DNA from: Brevundimonas sp.
GTDB lineage: Bacteria > Pseudomonadota > Alphaproteobacteria > Caulobacterales > Caulobacteraceae
Direction: 5' to 3'
DNA: 56,636 nt
Assembly: GCF_024711105.1 (NCBI RefSeq)
Contig: NZ_JANJTL010000137.1
Coordinates: 1 to 56,636, forward strand
Translations under genes and position numbers: made by a program
Notes under the pieces: generated by a model
Told to the model about the DNA's origin: nothing
Seen by the model: only the letters and a program-made list of their open reading frames with translations
Database searches by the model: none
Shown here: positions 43,804 through 52,992 of the stretch, one piece after another
How positions within the stretch are numbered: position 1 is the first letter of the stretch
Layout: each line of letters starts with the position of its first letter

Positions 43804-44064
43804 ATGGAGAGTTCGCCAGCTCTCATCGTGTCGATCTTCATGTTGGCGATTTTTGCGCAGGCCGCCGGACTGCTGTTGATTCTGGCTGCGGTGCACATCG
43901 TGAGCGCGGCTGACCAGCCTAAAGGGCTCCTGGCCTGGCGGCAGGCCCTTCTCGCCCGGCTACGGGGAGTGGGTCTAGGTAGGAAGCCAATACGAGTGGG
44001 TCTGACCCTTTGGCTGGCGTCTTTCGCCCTGTGCGCTGTGGCGGTGGCATTAGACCGACTATAG
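43804..44064 (+). CDS. small membrane protein, 86 residues
   Basis: Two hydrophobic segments (about residues 8-33 and 65-83) separated by a basic loop (WRQALLARLRGVGLGRK). I recognise no family. It sits 51 bp after serB-serA and 115 bp before rpmH, in the same direction. The coding call rests on the clean two-helix pattern and an ATG start; there is no strong ribosome-binding site. Confidence 0.5.
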   Translation: MESSPALIVSIFMLAIFAQAAGLLLILAAVHIVSAADQPKGLLAWRQALLARLRGVGLGRKPIRVGLTLWLASFALCAVAVALDRL

Positions 44065-44085
44065 CCTGGCAGGCGCCTCCACCGG

Positions 44086-44115
44086 TTGACACCCACGCCC
44101 CTCCCGGCCTATACG
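44086..44115 (+). promoter_or_regulatory. promoter of the rpmH-rnpA operon
   Basis: TTGACA (44086-44091), 18 bp, TATACG (44110-44115). The -35 is a perfect consensus. It would start transcription near 44122, about 58 nt before the rpmH start, in a spacer with no other gene. Confidence 0.65.
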
Positions 44116-44179
44116 CGCCGCCTCCTGCGACGGACTCCGGTCCGGACGCTCGTCAGCTTATTGCCTTCGGAGCCTTCCC

Positions 44180-44314
44180 GTGAAGCGGACTTTCCAACCG
44201 TCCAAGCTCGTGCGCGCCCGTCGCCACGGTTTCCGCGCGCGCATGGCCACCAAGAACGGCCAGAAGATCGTCGCCCGCCGCCGCGCCAAGGGCCGCAAGC
44301 GCCTGACGGCCTAA
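44180..44314 (+). CDS. rpmH: 50S ribosomal protein L34
   Basis: A 44-residue protein starting at GTG 44180, with the invariant L34 pattern [17 protein letters not shown] and ending KGRKRLTA. The length is exactly that of bacterial L34. It is followed 22 bp later by rnpA, the universal arrangement. Short and GTG-started, it is easily missed. Confidence 0.97.
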   Translation: MKRTFQPSKLVRARRHGFRARMATKNGQKIVARRRAKGRKRLTA

Positions 44315-44336
44315 GGCCGTTCGGCCGCGAAGGCCG

Positions 44337-44735
44337 ATGGACGACATCGCAACGAATTCCAGCGACGCGCCCGGCCCCGGGCGCGTCGTTTTGCGTCGGC
44401 TGAAGACCCGTCCCCAGTTCCTGGCCTGCCAGAAGGCCCAGGCGCGGCCCTCGGGTTCGGTGCTGCTGCAGATGCGCGACCGCCAGGACGGCGACCCGGC
44501 CATCGGCGTCGGCTTCACGGCCACGAAGAAGATCGGCGGGGCGGTGGTCCGCAACCGCGCCAAGCGCCGCCTGCGCGAGGCCGCGCGCCTGCTGTTGCCC
44601 ACCCACGCCCTGCCCGGCCATGACTATGTGCTGATCGCGCGCCAGAGCCTCACAGAGCGCCCATGGCCCCGTTTGCTTGACGATGTGAAAACCGCGCTGA
44701 TAAGGCTCGCCGCCGACAAGCAGCCCCTCACCTGA
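44337..44735 (+). CDS. rnpA: ribonuclease P protein component
   Basis: A 132-residue RnpA; the RNR motif appears in GGAVVRNRAKRRLREAARLL, preceded by the GVGFTATKKIG segment. It binds the RNase P RNA and helps process tRNA 5' ends. The N-terminal 20 residues (DDIATNSSDAPGPGR) are less conserved. It lies between rpmH and yidC as in most bacteria; yidD is not present between them. Confidence 0.95.
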   Translation: MDDIATNSSDAPGPGRVVLRRLKTRPQFLACQKAQARPSGSVLLQMRDRQDGDPAIGVGFTATKKIGGAVVRNRAKRRLREAARLLLPTHALPGHDYVLIARQSLTERPWPRLLDDVKTALIRLAADKQPLT

Positions 44736-44804
44736 CGCCCGTCCAGGGCGACGCGCCGGACGGTGATCCCGGGGGCGCTCAACGGTCCGACGCGAAAGCG
44801 ACCC

Positions 44805-46592
44805 ATGCAGCACGACAATACGCGCAACACGATCATCTTCATCGTCTGCGCCGTGGCCATCCTGATCGGCTACCAGCTCCTCGTCCTCCAGCCGGCCGCC
44901 GAGCGCCGCCAGGCCGCCGCGCGCGCCGCGGCCGAACAGACCCAGACGGTGGCGGCCGAGCCGGGCACGACGTCCGACAGCGGCCCGACGCCCCAGATCG
45001 TCAGCGAGCGCGAGGCCCTGGCCCGCTCGCCGCGCGTGCCGATCGAGACCCCGGCCCTGCCGGGCAGCGTCAGCCTGACCGGCGGCCGCATCGACCACCT
45101 CTATCTGAACGACTACGCCCAGACGCTGCACAGCGACACCAACGTCGAGCTGCTGCGCCCCGAGGGCGTCGAGCACGCCTATTTCGCCTATACGGGCTGG
45201 CGCGGCGACAACATCGCCAACCTGCCGGGGCCGGACACCCGGTGGGTGCTGCGCTCGGGTGAGCGGCTGGCCCCGGGCTCGCCCATCGTCATGACGCACG
45301 ACAACGGCGCGGGTCTGACCTTCACCCGCACCATCGCGGTGGACGATCAGTACCTCTTCACCATCACCGACCGCGTCGACAACCGGTCCGGCCAGGCGGT
45401 GACGCTCGCGCCCTTCGGCTCCGTCCAGCGGCGCGGCATCCCCAATGACCTGGGCCGCCAGATGATCATCCACGAGGGCGCCATCGGCGTCTTCGACGGA
45501 CAGCTTCACCAGGCCAAGTACCGTGACTGGGAAGACGAGGCGGAGCCGGAGTCCTTCACCTCGCGCGGCGGCTGGGTCGGGATCACCGACAAGTACTGGC
45601 TGACCGCCTTCGTGCCCGAGCAGGACGAGCGGATCCAGGCCCAGTTCCGCACTGCTGAGCGGGGCGGCGTGCGCGTCTTCGAGACCGTCTTCCAGTCCCG
45701 CCCCTGGACCATCGAGCCGGGCCGCTCGGCCACCGAAACCGCCCACCTCTTCGCCGGCGCCAAGCGCAACGAGGTGCTGGAGGCCTATGGCGAACGGCTG
45801 GGCGCCCCGCGTCTGAACGACGCCATCGACTGGGGCATGTTCTGGTTCCTGACCAAGCCCATCTTCATGGTGCTGGAATGGTTCTACGGTTTGGTCGGCA
45901 ACTTCGGGGTGGCCATCCTGCTGCTGACCATCGTGGTCAAGCTCGTGCTCTTCCCGCTGGCCAACAAGGCCTATGCCTCGATGTCCCGCATGCGGAACCT
46001 CCAGCCCAAGATGGAGGAGATCAAGGCCAAGCACGCCAACGACGCCGCCAAGCAGCAGCAGGAGATCATGGCGCTCTATCAGCGGGAGAAGATCAATCCC
46101 CTGGCCGGCTGTCTGCCGCTGCTGATCCAGATGCCGATTTTCTACGCGCTGTATAAGGTGCTGTTCGTCACCATCGAGATGCGGCACGCGCCCTTCGCCC
46201 TGTGGATCCAGGACCTGTCCGCGCGCGACCCGACCAGCATCTGGACGGCGTTCGGCCTGATCCCCTGGAACCCCGCCTCGGCGCCGCTCATCGGCGGCCT
46301 GCTGGACGGCGCCCTGCATCTGGGCGTGCTGCCCATCGTCTACGGCCTGACCATGTGGCTGCAGCAGGCGATGAACCCGCCGGCGCCCGATCCGACCCAG
46401 CGTCAGATCTTCGCCTTCCTGCCGTTCGTGTTCACCTTCATCATGGCCCCGTTCGCCGCCGGACTGATCCTCTACTGGGCCTGGTCCAACGTGCTGACCA
46501 TCATCCAGCAGTACGTGATCATGCACCGCTACAAGGCCGAGAACCCGATCGACACCTTCATCGACCGCTACATCAAGAAGAAGCCGGCGTGA
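44805..46592 (+). CDS. yidC: membrane protein insertase YidC
   Basis: A 595-residue YidC1-type insertase. An N-terminal transmembrane anchor (residues about 7-25) precedes a large periplasmic beta-domain (about 60-340) and the conserved C-terminal core with five helices, starting around [21 protein letters not shown]-type sequence at 375-395 and ending [17 protein letters not shown]. It inserts inner-membrane proteins alone or with SecYEG. The ATG at 44805 is used because it starts the membrane anchor; an in-frame ATC/ATG region 42 bp upstream is not needed. It overlaps engB by 4 bp. Confidence 0.97.
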   Translation: MQHDNTRNTIIFIVCAVAILIGYQLLVLQPAAERRQAAARAAAEQTQTVAAEPGTTSDSGPTPQIVSEREALARSPRVPIETPALPGSVSLTGGRIDHLYLNDYAQTLHSDTNVELLRPEGVEHAYFAYTGWRGDNIANLPGPDTRWVLRSGERLAPGSPIVMTHDNGAGLTFTRTIAVDDQYLFTITDRVDNRSGQAVTLAPFGSVQRRGIPNDLGRQMIIHEGAIGVFDGQLHQAKYRDWEDEAEPESFTSRGGWVGITDKYWLTAFVPEQDERIQAQFRTAERGGVRVFETVFQSRPWTIEPGRSATETAHLFAGAKRNEVLEAYGERLGAPRLNDAIDWGMFWFLTKPIFMVLEWFYGLVGNFGVAILLLTIVVKLVLFPLANKAYASMSRMRNLQPKMEEIKAKHANDAAKQQQEIMALYQREKINPLAGCLPLLIQMPIFYALYKVLFVTIEMRHAPFALWIQDLSARDPTSIWTAFGLIPWNPASAPLIGGLLDGALHLGVLPIVYGLTMWLQQAMNPPAPDPTQRQIFAFLPFVFTFIMAPFAAGLILYWAWSNVLTIIQQYVIMHRYKAENPIDTFIDRYIKKKPA

Positions 46593-47227
46593 CCGACGTC
46601 TTCACCGACGAGCAGCTGGAGGCGGCCCGCGTCGCCTTCGCCCGGCCCGTCGAGTTCATGATGGGCGCGGCCAAGATCGAGCAGCTGCCGCCGCCGGACC
46701 TGCCCGAGGTGGCCTTCGCCGGGCGGTCCAACGTCGGGAAGTCCAGCCTGATCAATGCGCTCGCGGGCCGCAAGCAGCTGGCCCGCTCCTCGTCCGAGCC
46801 GGGCCGCACGCGGGAGGTCAACTTCTTCGTGGCCGACGGCCAGTTCCGGCTGGTGGACCTGCCAGGGTACGGCTTCGCCAAGGCCGGCAAGCAGGTGACG
46901 AAGAAGTTCCAGAACCTGGGACGCGACTATCTGCGCGGCCGGGTGAACCTGAAGCGCGTCTATCTGCTGATCGACGCCCGCCACGGCCTGAAATCCGTCG
47001 ACGCCGAGGCGCTCGACGCGCTGGACCTGGCCGCGGTCTCCTACCAGATCGTCCTGACCAAGGCCGACAAGATGAAGCCGTCCGAGGCCGCCGCCATGGC
47101 CGAGAAGACGCTGAAGGGCGTCTCCAAACGCCCCGCCGCCTTCCCGCGCGTGCAGGTCACCTCCGCCGAGACGGGCCTCGGCATGGCCGAACTGCGCGCC
47201 GAGATCCTGGCGGCCTGCCAGGCCTGA
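46589..47227 (+). CDS. engB: ribosome biogenesis GTP-binding protein EngB/YihA
   Basis: A 212-residue GTPase. G1 [10 protein letters not shown]3 DLPGYG and G4 LTKAD are all visible. Family members are needed for large-subunit assembly. The start is GTG at 46589, overlapping the yidC stop (GTGA). Downstream argB and others continue in the same direction after two minus-strand genes. Confidence 0.95.
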   Translation: MTDVFTDEQLEAARVAFARPVEFMMGAAKIEQLPPPDLPEVAFAGRSNVGKSSLINALAGRKQLARSSSEPGRTREVNFFVADGQFRLVDLPGYGFAKAGKQVTKKFQNLGRDYLRGRVNLKRVYLLIDARHGLKSVDAEALDALDLAAVSYQIVLTKADKMKPSEAAAMAEKTLKGVSKRPAAFPRVQVTSAETGLGMAELRAEILAACQA

Positions 47228-47578
47228 TCAGGGCCGGCGCGCCAGCAGCGCCCGGCAGTAGGCGCGGTGGGCGTCAAAGGCCTCGCGCCGATGCTCCCGC
47301 ATCATGTCGAAGAAGGACATCATCGCCTCGCCGTCCTGCGAGTCGATCTGTTCAGGCGTGCGGCCGATGTCCGGACCCATCTGGGCCATCACCATGCCGC
47401 CGCCGATCATCTCGGCGGTCAGGGCGCTGCGTTCCGCTTCGCTCAGCGCGGTCCCGGCGTGCTCGCTTTCGATTGCGGCCGAGGCGGCGCAGCCTCCCGC
47501 CTGCCAGTACCAGGTCTGGGGATCCGGCTGCGGTGCGTCCTGTACGGCGACGACCGCGGCGAAAGCCAAGATGAACAT
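47228..47578 (-). CDS. hypothetical exported protein
   Basis: A 116-residue protein with a short hydrophobic N terminus (MFILAFAAVVAVQDA, probably a signal peptide ending near residue 13). Cys residues at GGCAAS and YCRAL could pair. No family recognised. It ends one base from the engB stop (convergent). Confidence 0.65.
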   Translation of the reverse strand: MFILAFAAVVAVQDAPQPDPQTWYWQAGGCAASAAIESEHAGTALSEAERSALTAEMIGGGMVMAQMGPDIGRTPEQIDSQDGEAMMSFFDMMREHRREAFDAHRAYCRALLARRP

Positions 47579-47634
47579 CTGAGCCCTCCGTGTGACCGCC
47601 CGAACCTATCGCCCGAGCGCAGGGCTGGCGAGCC

Positions 47635-47820
47635 CTAGCCCCCACCCGTCCGATAGCTCGCCCTGCCCGTGCCTTCGCAGACCGGACAGGTTTCGCCGGT
47701 CGGCAGGCTGCCGACGCCCTGGCACTCGGCGCACTGGGTCGGATCGACGCCCTGGATGGTGGTCGGATCGGCCGGGTCGGTCGGGCCCAGCTCCCGGTCG
47801 TCGATCTCGTGTTCCTTCAT
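47635..47820 (-). CDS. small CxxCxGxG zinc-finger protein
   Basis: A 61-residue protein whose second half has two DnaJ-type motifs, CAECQGVGS and CPVCEGTGR, forming one zinc-binding unit. The acidic N terminus [17 protein letters not shown] follows the ATG at 47820; the frame is open upstream but that part overlaps argB leader sequence. Such mini zinc-finger proteins beside argB are seen in related genomes; the role is unknown. Confidence 0.75.
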   Translation of the reverse strand: MKEHEIDDRELGPTDPADPTTIQGVDPTQCAECQGVGSLPTGETCPVCEGTGRASYRTGGG

Positions 47821-47893
47821 GCATGCGGGAACGTCCGGCGCCGAGGCGGGTTGCCGCGTGACAGGACCCCTCCCCTCGCCTAAACGCGCGCCG

Positions 47894-48820
47894 ATGGACG
47901 AGATCGAACGCCAATCCGAAGACCGCGCCTGGGGGACCGCCAAGACCCTGGCCGAGGCCCTGCCCTACATCCAGATCTATGACCGCCAGACGGTGGTCAT
48001 CAAATACGGCGGCCACGCCATGGGCGAGACGGCGGTGGCGAAGCAGTTCGCCGCCGACGTGGTCCTGCTCAAGCTGATGGGCGTGAACCCCGTGGTCGTC
48101 CACGGCGGCGGTCCGCAGATCAGCGCCATGCTGGAAAAGGCCGGAGTGAAGTCCAGCTTCGTCGACGGCCTGCGCGTCACCGACGCCGACACCATGCAGG
48201 TCGCCGAGATGGTCCTGTCCGGCGCGGTCAACAAGGAGATCGCCCACCTGATCACCATGGCCGGCAAGGGCGCCGACGTGCGCGGCGTCGGACTGTCCGG
48301 CAAGGACGCCGGCCTGCTGACCGTCGAGAAGACCCGCCGCACCCGCCGCGACCCCGACAGCATGATCGAGCACGAGGTCGACCTCGGCTTCGTCGGCGAG
48401 CCTACCAACGTCGATCCCAAGCTTATCCTGCGCATGCTGGAATCCGACGCCGACTGGGTCCCAGTCATCGCCCCGATCGGCGTGGCCGAAGACGGCCAGA
48501 CCTACAACGTCAACGCCGACACCGTGGCCGGCGCGCTCGCCGGCGCGCTCAAGGCCAAGCGTATGCTGCTGCTGACCGACGTCGAGGGCGTTCGCGGCGC
48601 CGACGGCCAGCTGATCCGCCAGATGACCATCGCGGACGCACGTCGGCTGATCGAGGAGGGCGTCGCCTCCGGCGGCATGATCCCCAAGCTGCAAACCTGC
48701 ATGGCCGCCATCGAATCCGGGGTCGAGGCCGTGGTCATCCTGGACGGCCGCCGGCCCCACGCCATGCTGGTCGAACTGTTCACCGAGCACGGCGCCGGAA
48801 CGCTCGTGTGCGCCCGATGA
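47894..48820 (+). CDS. argB: acetylglutamate kinase
   Basis: A 308-residue amino-acid kinase for arginine synthesis. It shows [18 protein letters not shown], the [15 protein letters not shown] nucleotide block and [14 protein letters not shown]. The ATG at 47894 gives the usual alphaproteobacterial N-terminal extension. Its TGA overlaps the ATG of the HAD gene (ATGA), a coupling that fixes the start of that gene. Confidence 0.97.
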   Translation: MDEIERQSEDRAWGTAKTLAEALPYIQIYDRQTVVIKYGGHAMGETAVAKQFAADVVLLKLMGVNPVVVHGGGPQISAMLEKAGVKSSFVDGLRVTDADTMQVAEMVLSGAVNKEIAHLITMAGKGADVRGVGLSGKDAGLLTVEKTRRTRRDPDSMIEHEVDLGFVGEPTNVDPKLILRMLESDADWVPVIAPIGVAEDGQTYNVNADTVAGALAGALKAKRMLLLTDVEGVRGADGQLIRQMTIADARRLIEEGVASGGMIPKLQTCMAAIESGVEAVVILDGRRPHAMLVELFTEHGAGTLVCAR

Positions 48821-49653
48821 ATCCTTCTCCCGAGGGGAGAAGGGGGACCCGCGCACCGGAGGGCGACAGCCCGGAGGCCCGCGCGGGGGATGAGGGCGTA
48901 AGTCCTATCCGGCAAGGCCCAAACCCCTCACCCTCCACGCAAGACGCGTCGCGCCTTCAGCGCTCCTCGGCGTGGAGCCGCCCTCTCCCTCTGGGAGAGG
49001 GGTCGCCGGAAATAGACACCTGGCTCTTCGACCTCGACGACACCCTCTATCCGGCCGAGACGGAGCTGATGCATCTGATCCGCCAGCGGATCACCGGCTT
49101 CGTCATGCGCGTCACCGGCCTGCCGCGCGACGAGGCGCGCGCGGTCCAGCGCGGCTGGTTCGAGCGCCATGGCGCGGCCCTGCCGGGCCTGCTGGCCGAG
49201 CACAACATCTCGGTCCAGGAGTTCCTCGACGAGGTCCACGACGTGCCGCTGGACGCCATCGCCCCGGACGATGAGCTGGGCCGCATCCTCGACCGCCTGC
49301 CGGGGCGCAAGCTGGTCTTCACCAACGGCTCGTCGGGCCACGCCGAACGCGTGCTGGACCGCCTGGGGATCGCCGACCGGTTCGAGGCGATCTTCCACAT
49401 CGAGTCCGCCGGACTGATCCCCAAGCCCGCGCCCGAGACCTTCGCCAGGGTCGTGGAGGTCTTCGCCTTCGAGCCGGTCAGGACCGTCTTCTTCGACGAC
49501 GCCGAGCGCAACCTGAAGACCGGCGCCGACTTGGGCATGACCACCGTGCTGGTCGGCCCGCACGCGTTCGCCTCCACCGCGCCCTTCGTGCATCATCGCA
49601 CGCCGAGGCTGACGCCCTTTCTGCAATCCCTGCCGCTGACGGAGCCCGCATGA
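48817..49653 (+). CDS. HAD pyrimidine 5'-nucleotidase with a repeat-derived N-terminal extension
   Basis: A 278-residue frame. Residues 65-278 are a complete HAD-IA hydrolase of the pyrimidine 5'-nucleotidase (SDT1-like) type: Asp72/Asp74 in [12 protein letters not shown], motif [11 protein letters not shown], Lys in IPKPAPETF and motif [12 protein letters not shown]. Residues 3-64 translate a dispersed palindromic repeat. ATG 48817 overlaps the argB stop (ATGA), and no ATG, GTG or TTG occurs in frame from there to the catalytic motif, so either the repeat is translated or a rare start codon (CTG, ATC or ATA) is used. It overlaps dapD by 4 bp. In related genomes I recall this gene between argB and dapD at about 220 residues. 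Confidence 0.88.
   Translation: MNPSPEGRRGTRAPEGDSPEARAGDEGVSPIRQGPNPSPSTQDASRLQRSSAWSRPLPLGEGSPEIDTWLFDLDDTLYPAETELMHLIRQRITGFVMRVTGLPRDEARAVQRGWFERHGAALPGLLAEHNISVQEFLDEVHDVPLDAIAPDDELGRILDRLPGRKLVFTNGSSGHAERVLDRLGIADRFEAIFHIESAGLIPKPAPETFARVVEVFAFEPVRTVFFDDAERNLKTGADLGMTTVLVGPHAFASTAPFVHHRTPRLTPFLQSLPLTEPA
48826..49010. repeat. composite repeat (family C), copy 2, inside a coding frame
   Basis: Corresponds in inverted orientation to the intergenic copy at 25087-25265. The block 48833-48895 (GGGAGAAGGGGG...GATGAGGGC) is about 85% identical; the second part ends in the palindrome CCCTCTCCC-TCT-GGGAGAGGG (48990-49003 region). It is about 185 bp long and open in the HAD reading frame throughout. 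Confidence 0.8.
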
Positions 49654-50501
49654 CCGACCTCGCCGCGATCAAGGCCGATGTGGAGGCCGCCTGGGAGGCG
49701 CGCGCCGATCTCTCGCCCGAGACGCGCGGCGCCCCGCGCAAGGCCGTGGAGACCGCGCTTGAGCTGCTCGACGACGGCCGCTTCCGCGTCGCCGAGCGCG
49801 AGGCCGACGGGACCTGGACGACCCATCAGTGGCTCAAGAAGGCGGTGCTGCTGTCCTTCCGCCTGAACCCGAACGCGGTGATGGGCGGGACCGACGACAC
49901 CCACAATCACTCCTCGGTCGGCCCGTGGTTCGACAAGGTCCCGAACAAGTTCGACCGCTGGAACGCGCGCCGCTTCGAGGACGCGGGCTTCCGCGCTGTG
50001 CCGGGCGCCATCGTGCGCCGCGGCGCCTTCGTCGGCCGCAACGTGGTGCTGATGCCGTCCTTCGTGAACATCGGCGCCTACATCGACGAAGGGACCATGG
50101 TCGACACCTGGGCCACCGTCGGCTCCTGCGCCCAGATCGGCAAGAACGTGCACCTGTCCGGCGGCGCCGGCATCGGGGGCGTGCTCGAGCCGCTCCAGGC
50201 CAATCCGACCATCATCGAGGACGGCTGCTTCATCGGCGCCCGCGCCGAGGTCGCCGAAGGCGTCATCGTCCGCGAAGGCGCGGTGCTGGCCATGGGGGTC
50301 TATCTGTCCGCCTCGACCAAGATCGTCGACCGCGCGACCGGCGAGGTCTTCCGCGGCGAGGTCCCCGCCTATTCCGTCGTCGTCCCCGGCGCCCTTCCCG
50401 ACCCCAACGGCCGCCCGAGCCTCTACTGCGCCGTCATCGTCAAGCGCGTGGACGCCCAGACCCGGGCCAAGACGGGTGTGAACGAGCTGCTGCGGGACTA
50501 G
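49650..50501 (+). CDS. dapD: tetrahydrodipicolinate N-succinyltransferase
   Basis: A 283-residue left-handed beta-helix acyltransferase of the succinylase branch of lysine/DAP synthesis. Hexapeptide repeats run from about 115 to 220 (for example [20 protein letters not shown]), and [22 protein letters not shown]-type sequence holds the succinyl-CoA site (positions about 172-193). It overlaps the HAD gene by 4 bp. dapE, the next enzyme but one, is 4 kb away. Confidence 0.96.
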   Translation: MTDLAAIKADVEAAWEARADLSPETRGAPRKAVETALELLDDGRFRVAEREADGTWTTHQWLKKAVLLSFRLNPNAVMGGTDDTHNHSSVGPWFDKVPNKFDRWNARRFEDAGFRAVPGAIVRRGAFVGRNVVLMPSFVNIGAYIDEGTMVDTWATVGSCAQIGKNVHLSGGAGIGGVLEPLQANPTIIEDGCFIGARAEVAEGVIVREGAVLAMGVYLSASTKIVDRATGEVFRGEVPAYSVVVPGALPDPNGRPSLYCAVIVKRVDAQTRAKTGVNELLRD

Positions 50502-50535
50502 GTGATCCCCAAAGGGGAAGGCTAAGCTGGCGACG

Positions 50536-51000
50536 ATGGCTGGCTTGATGCACCTCTTCAGCTTTCAAGGGCGACTAAGCCGCGCGGCATGGCGACGGCG
50601 GCAGGTCCTCGCGCTCGCTCTCGGAGCTCTTGGCCTCTTCGGCGCAATCCTGTTGGTCATGGCAGATGCGCCTCGCCCGGCGTCGCTGCTTCCGCTCGCT
50701 GTGATTCCGATCGCGGTCCTTCTGCTGGCATCGGGCATGACCCGCCGCCTCCACGACGTTGGCCGCCACATGCATCAGGAGGCCCTTAAGGGACTGCTCT
50801 GGTTTGTGATGTTGCTTGGACCGCTTGCCCTACTGATCGTGTATCCGGACGCGCCGCCATGGGCCTTCTGGGTGGTCATGGTCTGGACGCTAGGGTTCGT
50901 CGGCGCCTCCGCTGTTCTCCGGTACCCTGCACGGCCTAGCGGTTCAGCTCGACTCGGCGACGTCGGCGAGAACGAGTTCGGGCCACCGCCTGCCCCCTGA
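50536..51000 (+). CDS. DUF805 family membrane protein
   Basis: A 154-residue protein with four hydrophobic segments and the DUF805 opening LFSFQGRLSRAAWRRRQ, plus MTRRLHDVGRHMHQEAL between helices 2 and 3 as in the family. No function known. ATG 50536, 34 bp after dapD. Confidence 0.85.
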   Translation: MAGLMHLFSFQGRLSRAAWRRRQVLALALGALGLFGAILLVMADAPRPASLLPLAVIPIAVLLLASGMTRRLHDVGRHMHQEALKGLLWFVMLLGPLALLIVYPDAPPWAFWVVMVWTLGFVGASAVLRYPARPSGSARLGDVGENEFGPPPAP

Positions 51001-51016
51001 TCTGAAGGAGCCGAAC

Positions 51017-51385
51017 GTGCGTCAGAGCCCTCTCAGCAGCGCCGTGACTCTCGGCCTGCTCCTCGCCGCCGCCAGCGTCGCGGCGGCCTGGGGACTGACG
51101 CTGTTCAACGACCCCGGCGAGCTCGGGCGGGCCCGCGCCCTGGCCATGGGGCTGTGCCTTGCCGGGCCGGTGCTGGGGATCGTGGCCGGAGCGGCGGCCA
51201 GGGACATGCACGCGGCCGATTGGGTCGGTGCGGTCAATCTGCTCGTGCTGGGTCTCGGCTTCTGCGGCTGGATGCTCGCGGCCTGGGACGGCAGCTGGGA
51301 CCTGCCGGCTATCGTCGGCTTCGTCCTGCTGGTCCAGACCGGCATGGTGCTGCTCGGCGGCTGGCTGCGGGCGCGCCGCCGCTGA
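51017..51385 (+). CDS. hypothetical membrane protein
   Basis: A 122-residue protein with four hydrophobic segments (about 8-28, 43-63, 68-88, 95-115) and a basic end (WLRARRR). Start GTG at 51017 with a good AAGGAG six bases upstream. It follows the DUF805 gene by 16 bp; family unknown. Confidence 0.7.
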   Translation: MRQSPLSSAVTLGLLLAAASVAAAWGLTLFNDPGELGRARALAMGLCLAGPVLGIVAGAAARDMHAADWVGAVNLLVLGLGFCGWMLAAWDGSWDLPAIVGFVLLVQTGMVLLGGWLRARRR

Positions 51386-51389
51386 ACGA

Positions 51390-51422
51390 AACGAAACCGC
51401 CCGCCGGTATCCCGGCGGGCGG
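51390..51422 (-). terminator. intrinsic terminator of the mechanosensitive channel gene
   Basis: An 11-bp perfect stem (CCGCCCGCCGG 51397-51407; CCGGCGGGCGG 51412-51422) with a 4-nt loop. The T-rich tail (TTTCGTTTCG) is on the minus strand, so it terminates the gene ending at 51448. Confidence 0.8.
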
Positions 51423-51447
51423 CGTCGAGGTCGGATGACCTGGAAGG

Positions 51448-52857
51448 CTAGACCCGGTCCTGCGGCGGCTCCGCGTTGAAGGGGCGGGGCTCCGGATCGA
51501 TGGAGGTCTTGCCGCGCGGAGCGCGGTCGGTGCTGGCCGCACCACGCATCTTCTGGGCCTTGCCGGTCCACTGATCCAGCATGCGGCCGGCCCACTCCCG
51601 GCCGCCCAGCCCAAAGGCCAGCGCCGCGGCCACGGCGGCGGCGCCGAGGATCAGGCCGAAGGCTAGCACCACGATCTCGTCGGCGATGCCCATGAAGCTG
51701 AGGCCCATGGCCGTGGCCAGCGCGATGGTCGCCCACCGCACCAATGTCGAGGCGAAGCGGTCCGCCCCGCCGGTCGTTCGGTTGATCAGATTGGCCAGCA
51801 CGTCGGCGATCAGGACGCCGGCGGTGATGATGATCCCGCCGACCAGCACCCGACCGGCCAGCTCCAGCACCGATTGGACGATGGCCGCGGCCGCGCCGAA
51901 CTCGACCAGCCGCAGGGCCTCCATGGCGAAGAACAGGACGATGGCCACGCCCACGACCCAGCCGACCAGCTTGGACGGCGTCATCGGCGTGTGCGCCGCG
52001 CCCTCGCCGGTCATCTTGGCGGCGTAGGCCGAGGACACGGCGCCCGGATAGGGGCCAGGCCCCGTCGAGGCCGCGCTGGCGCCGTCGGCCGGCGGCTTGC
52101 CCATGGAGGTCAGGCCGGTAACCGCCGAGATGCTGCGGTCAAAGCCCGTCGCCGGCAGCACCCGCTCGATGACCGAGGCCACCCAGCGGGCGATGAAGAC
52201 ACCGAGCGCCAGCAGCAGCGCCGCGACCAGAACCCGCGGCAGGGCGTCGAGCACCGTCGTCAGCACCGCCGTCGCCGGCTCGCTGATGGCGGTGATGTTC
52301 AGGGTCTGCAGCGCCGCGATCGAGGCGAACAGGATGACCACCGCGAAAACCAGCGTGCCCAGCGCATTGGTCAGGCCCGTGGACCCCGTGGAGCGCGTGA
52401 CGCCCGCCCTCTCGACCCAGTTATCCAGCCCTGCGGCGTCCAGCGCGGCGACCGTCAGCCGCTTGGCCAGCGTCGCCACGACGAAGCCGATGAAGAAGAT
52501 CAGCGCCGCCCCGAGGATGCTCGGAATGAAGGCCGCGATATTGGTCAGCAGGGTGTTCAGCGGCTCGACCGCGCCGCGCAGGTTCAGCACGCCCAGCGCC
52601 GCGACGACGCCGAACAGCAGGATAAGCCAAAAGCCGACCTCGCCCAGGCGGGCGCCCAGGGTGTGACGCGGCTCGGCGCCCTCATTGGCCTTGTCTGCGC
52701 CGGGGAGCTTGTTCAGGCCCTTGGCCAGCACGTGCTTGACCGCCTTGCCGATGAACCAGGCGGCCACGAGAATCAGGATCGCGCCGAGCACCCTCGGCGC
52801 CCAGACTTCCAGCAGCGGCTCCCAGCCGATGAATTCGTAGCGGGTTGGTTCGTTCAT
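51448..52857 (-). CDS. mechanosensitive ion channel family protein (conserved TM-helix repeats)
   Basis: A 469-residue membrane protein with about ten transmembrane helices, mostly in internally repeated units such as NIAAFIPSILGAALIFFIGF and VLDALPRVLVAALLLALGVF, as in the MscS TM-helix/CmpX family. The C-terminal 60 residues are polar (WAGRMLDQWTGKAQKMRGAAS). It would relieve osmotic stress, but gating is unproven. An EcfG-like promoter 51 bp upstream fits. The start is ATG 52857. Confidence 0.85.
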   Translation of the reverse strand: MNEPTRYEFIGWEPLLEVWAPRVLGAILILVAAWFIGKAVKHVLAKGLNKLPGADKANEGAEPRHTLGARLGEVGFWLILLFGVVAALGVLNLRGAVEPLNTLLTNIAAFIPSILGAALIFFIGFVVATLAKRLTVAALDAAGLDNWVERAGVTRSTGSTGLTNALGTLVFAVVILFASIAALQTLNITAISEPATAVLTTVLDALPRVLVAALLLALGVFIARWVASVIERVLPATGFDRSISAVTGLTSMGKPPADGASAASTGPGPYPGAVSSAYAAKMTGEGAAHTPMTPSKLVGWVVGVAIVLFFAMEALRLVEFGAAAAIVQSVLELAGRVLVGGIIITAGVLIADVLANLINRTTGGADRFASTLVRWATIALATAMGLSFMGIADEIVVLAFGLILGAAAVAAALAFGLGGREWAGRMLDQWTGKAQKMRGAASTDRAPRGKTSIDPEPRPFNAEPPQDRV

Positions 52858-52875
52858 GTAGCGGTCTCCAGGCGA

Positions 52876-52900
52876 GAGCCGGCGAAGGCCGGCGCAGTCG
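52876..52900. repeat. solo palindrome related to the unit 1 arms
   Basis: GAGCCGGCGAAGGCCGGCGC: the core CCGGC-GAA-GGCCGG is shared with the 33-bp arms at 27200 and 27582. It lies in the leader of the mechanosensitive channel gene, without a nuclease gene. Confidence 0.4.
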
Positions 52901-52907
52901 GGGGCCT

Positions 52908-52933
52908 AACCGCCGAACGGCCGCGCTTGTTCC
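52908..52933 (-). promoter_or_regulatory. EcfG-like promoter for the mechanosensitive channel gene
   Basis: On the minus strand GGAAC (complement 52929-52933), 17 bp, GGTT (complement 52908-52911). Same form as at 13509; the -10 is 51 bp before the start codon. Confidence 0.45.
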
Positions 52934-52992
52934 GCGAGAATGGCGGCGCAGCCGGCGGCCTGATCGTGGACCGGACCGCGAGAACCTCAGGC

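Noticed and set aside
44109-46526. An 805-codon minus-strand frame opposite rpmH, rnpA and yidC
   Set aside because: All three plus-strand genes are certain; no homology is visible in the opposite frame.
51397-51422. Strong hairpin as a terminator for the plus-strand membrane protein gene ending at 51385
   Set aside because: The plus-strand tail after the stem has no T-run; the T-rich tail is on the minus strand, so it was assigned to the channel gene.
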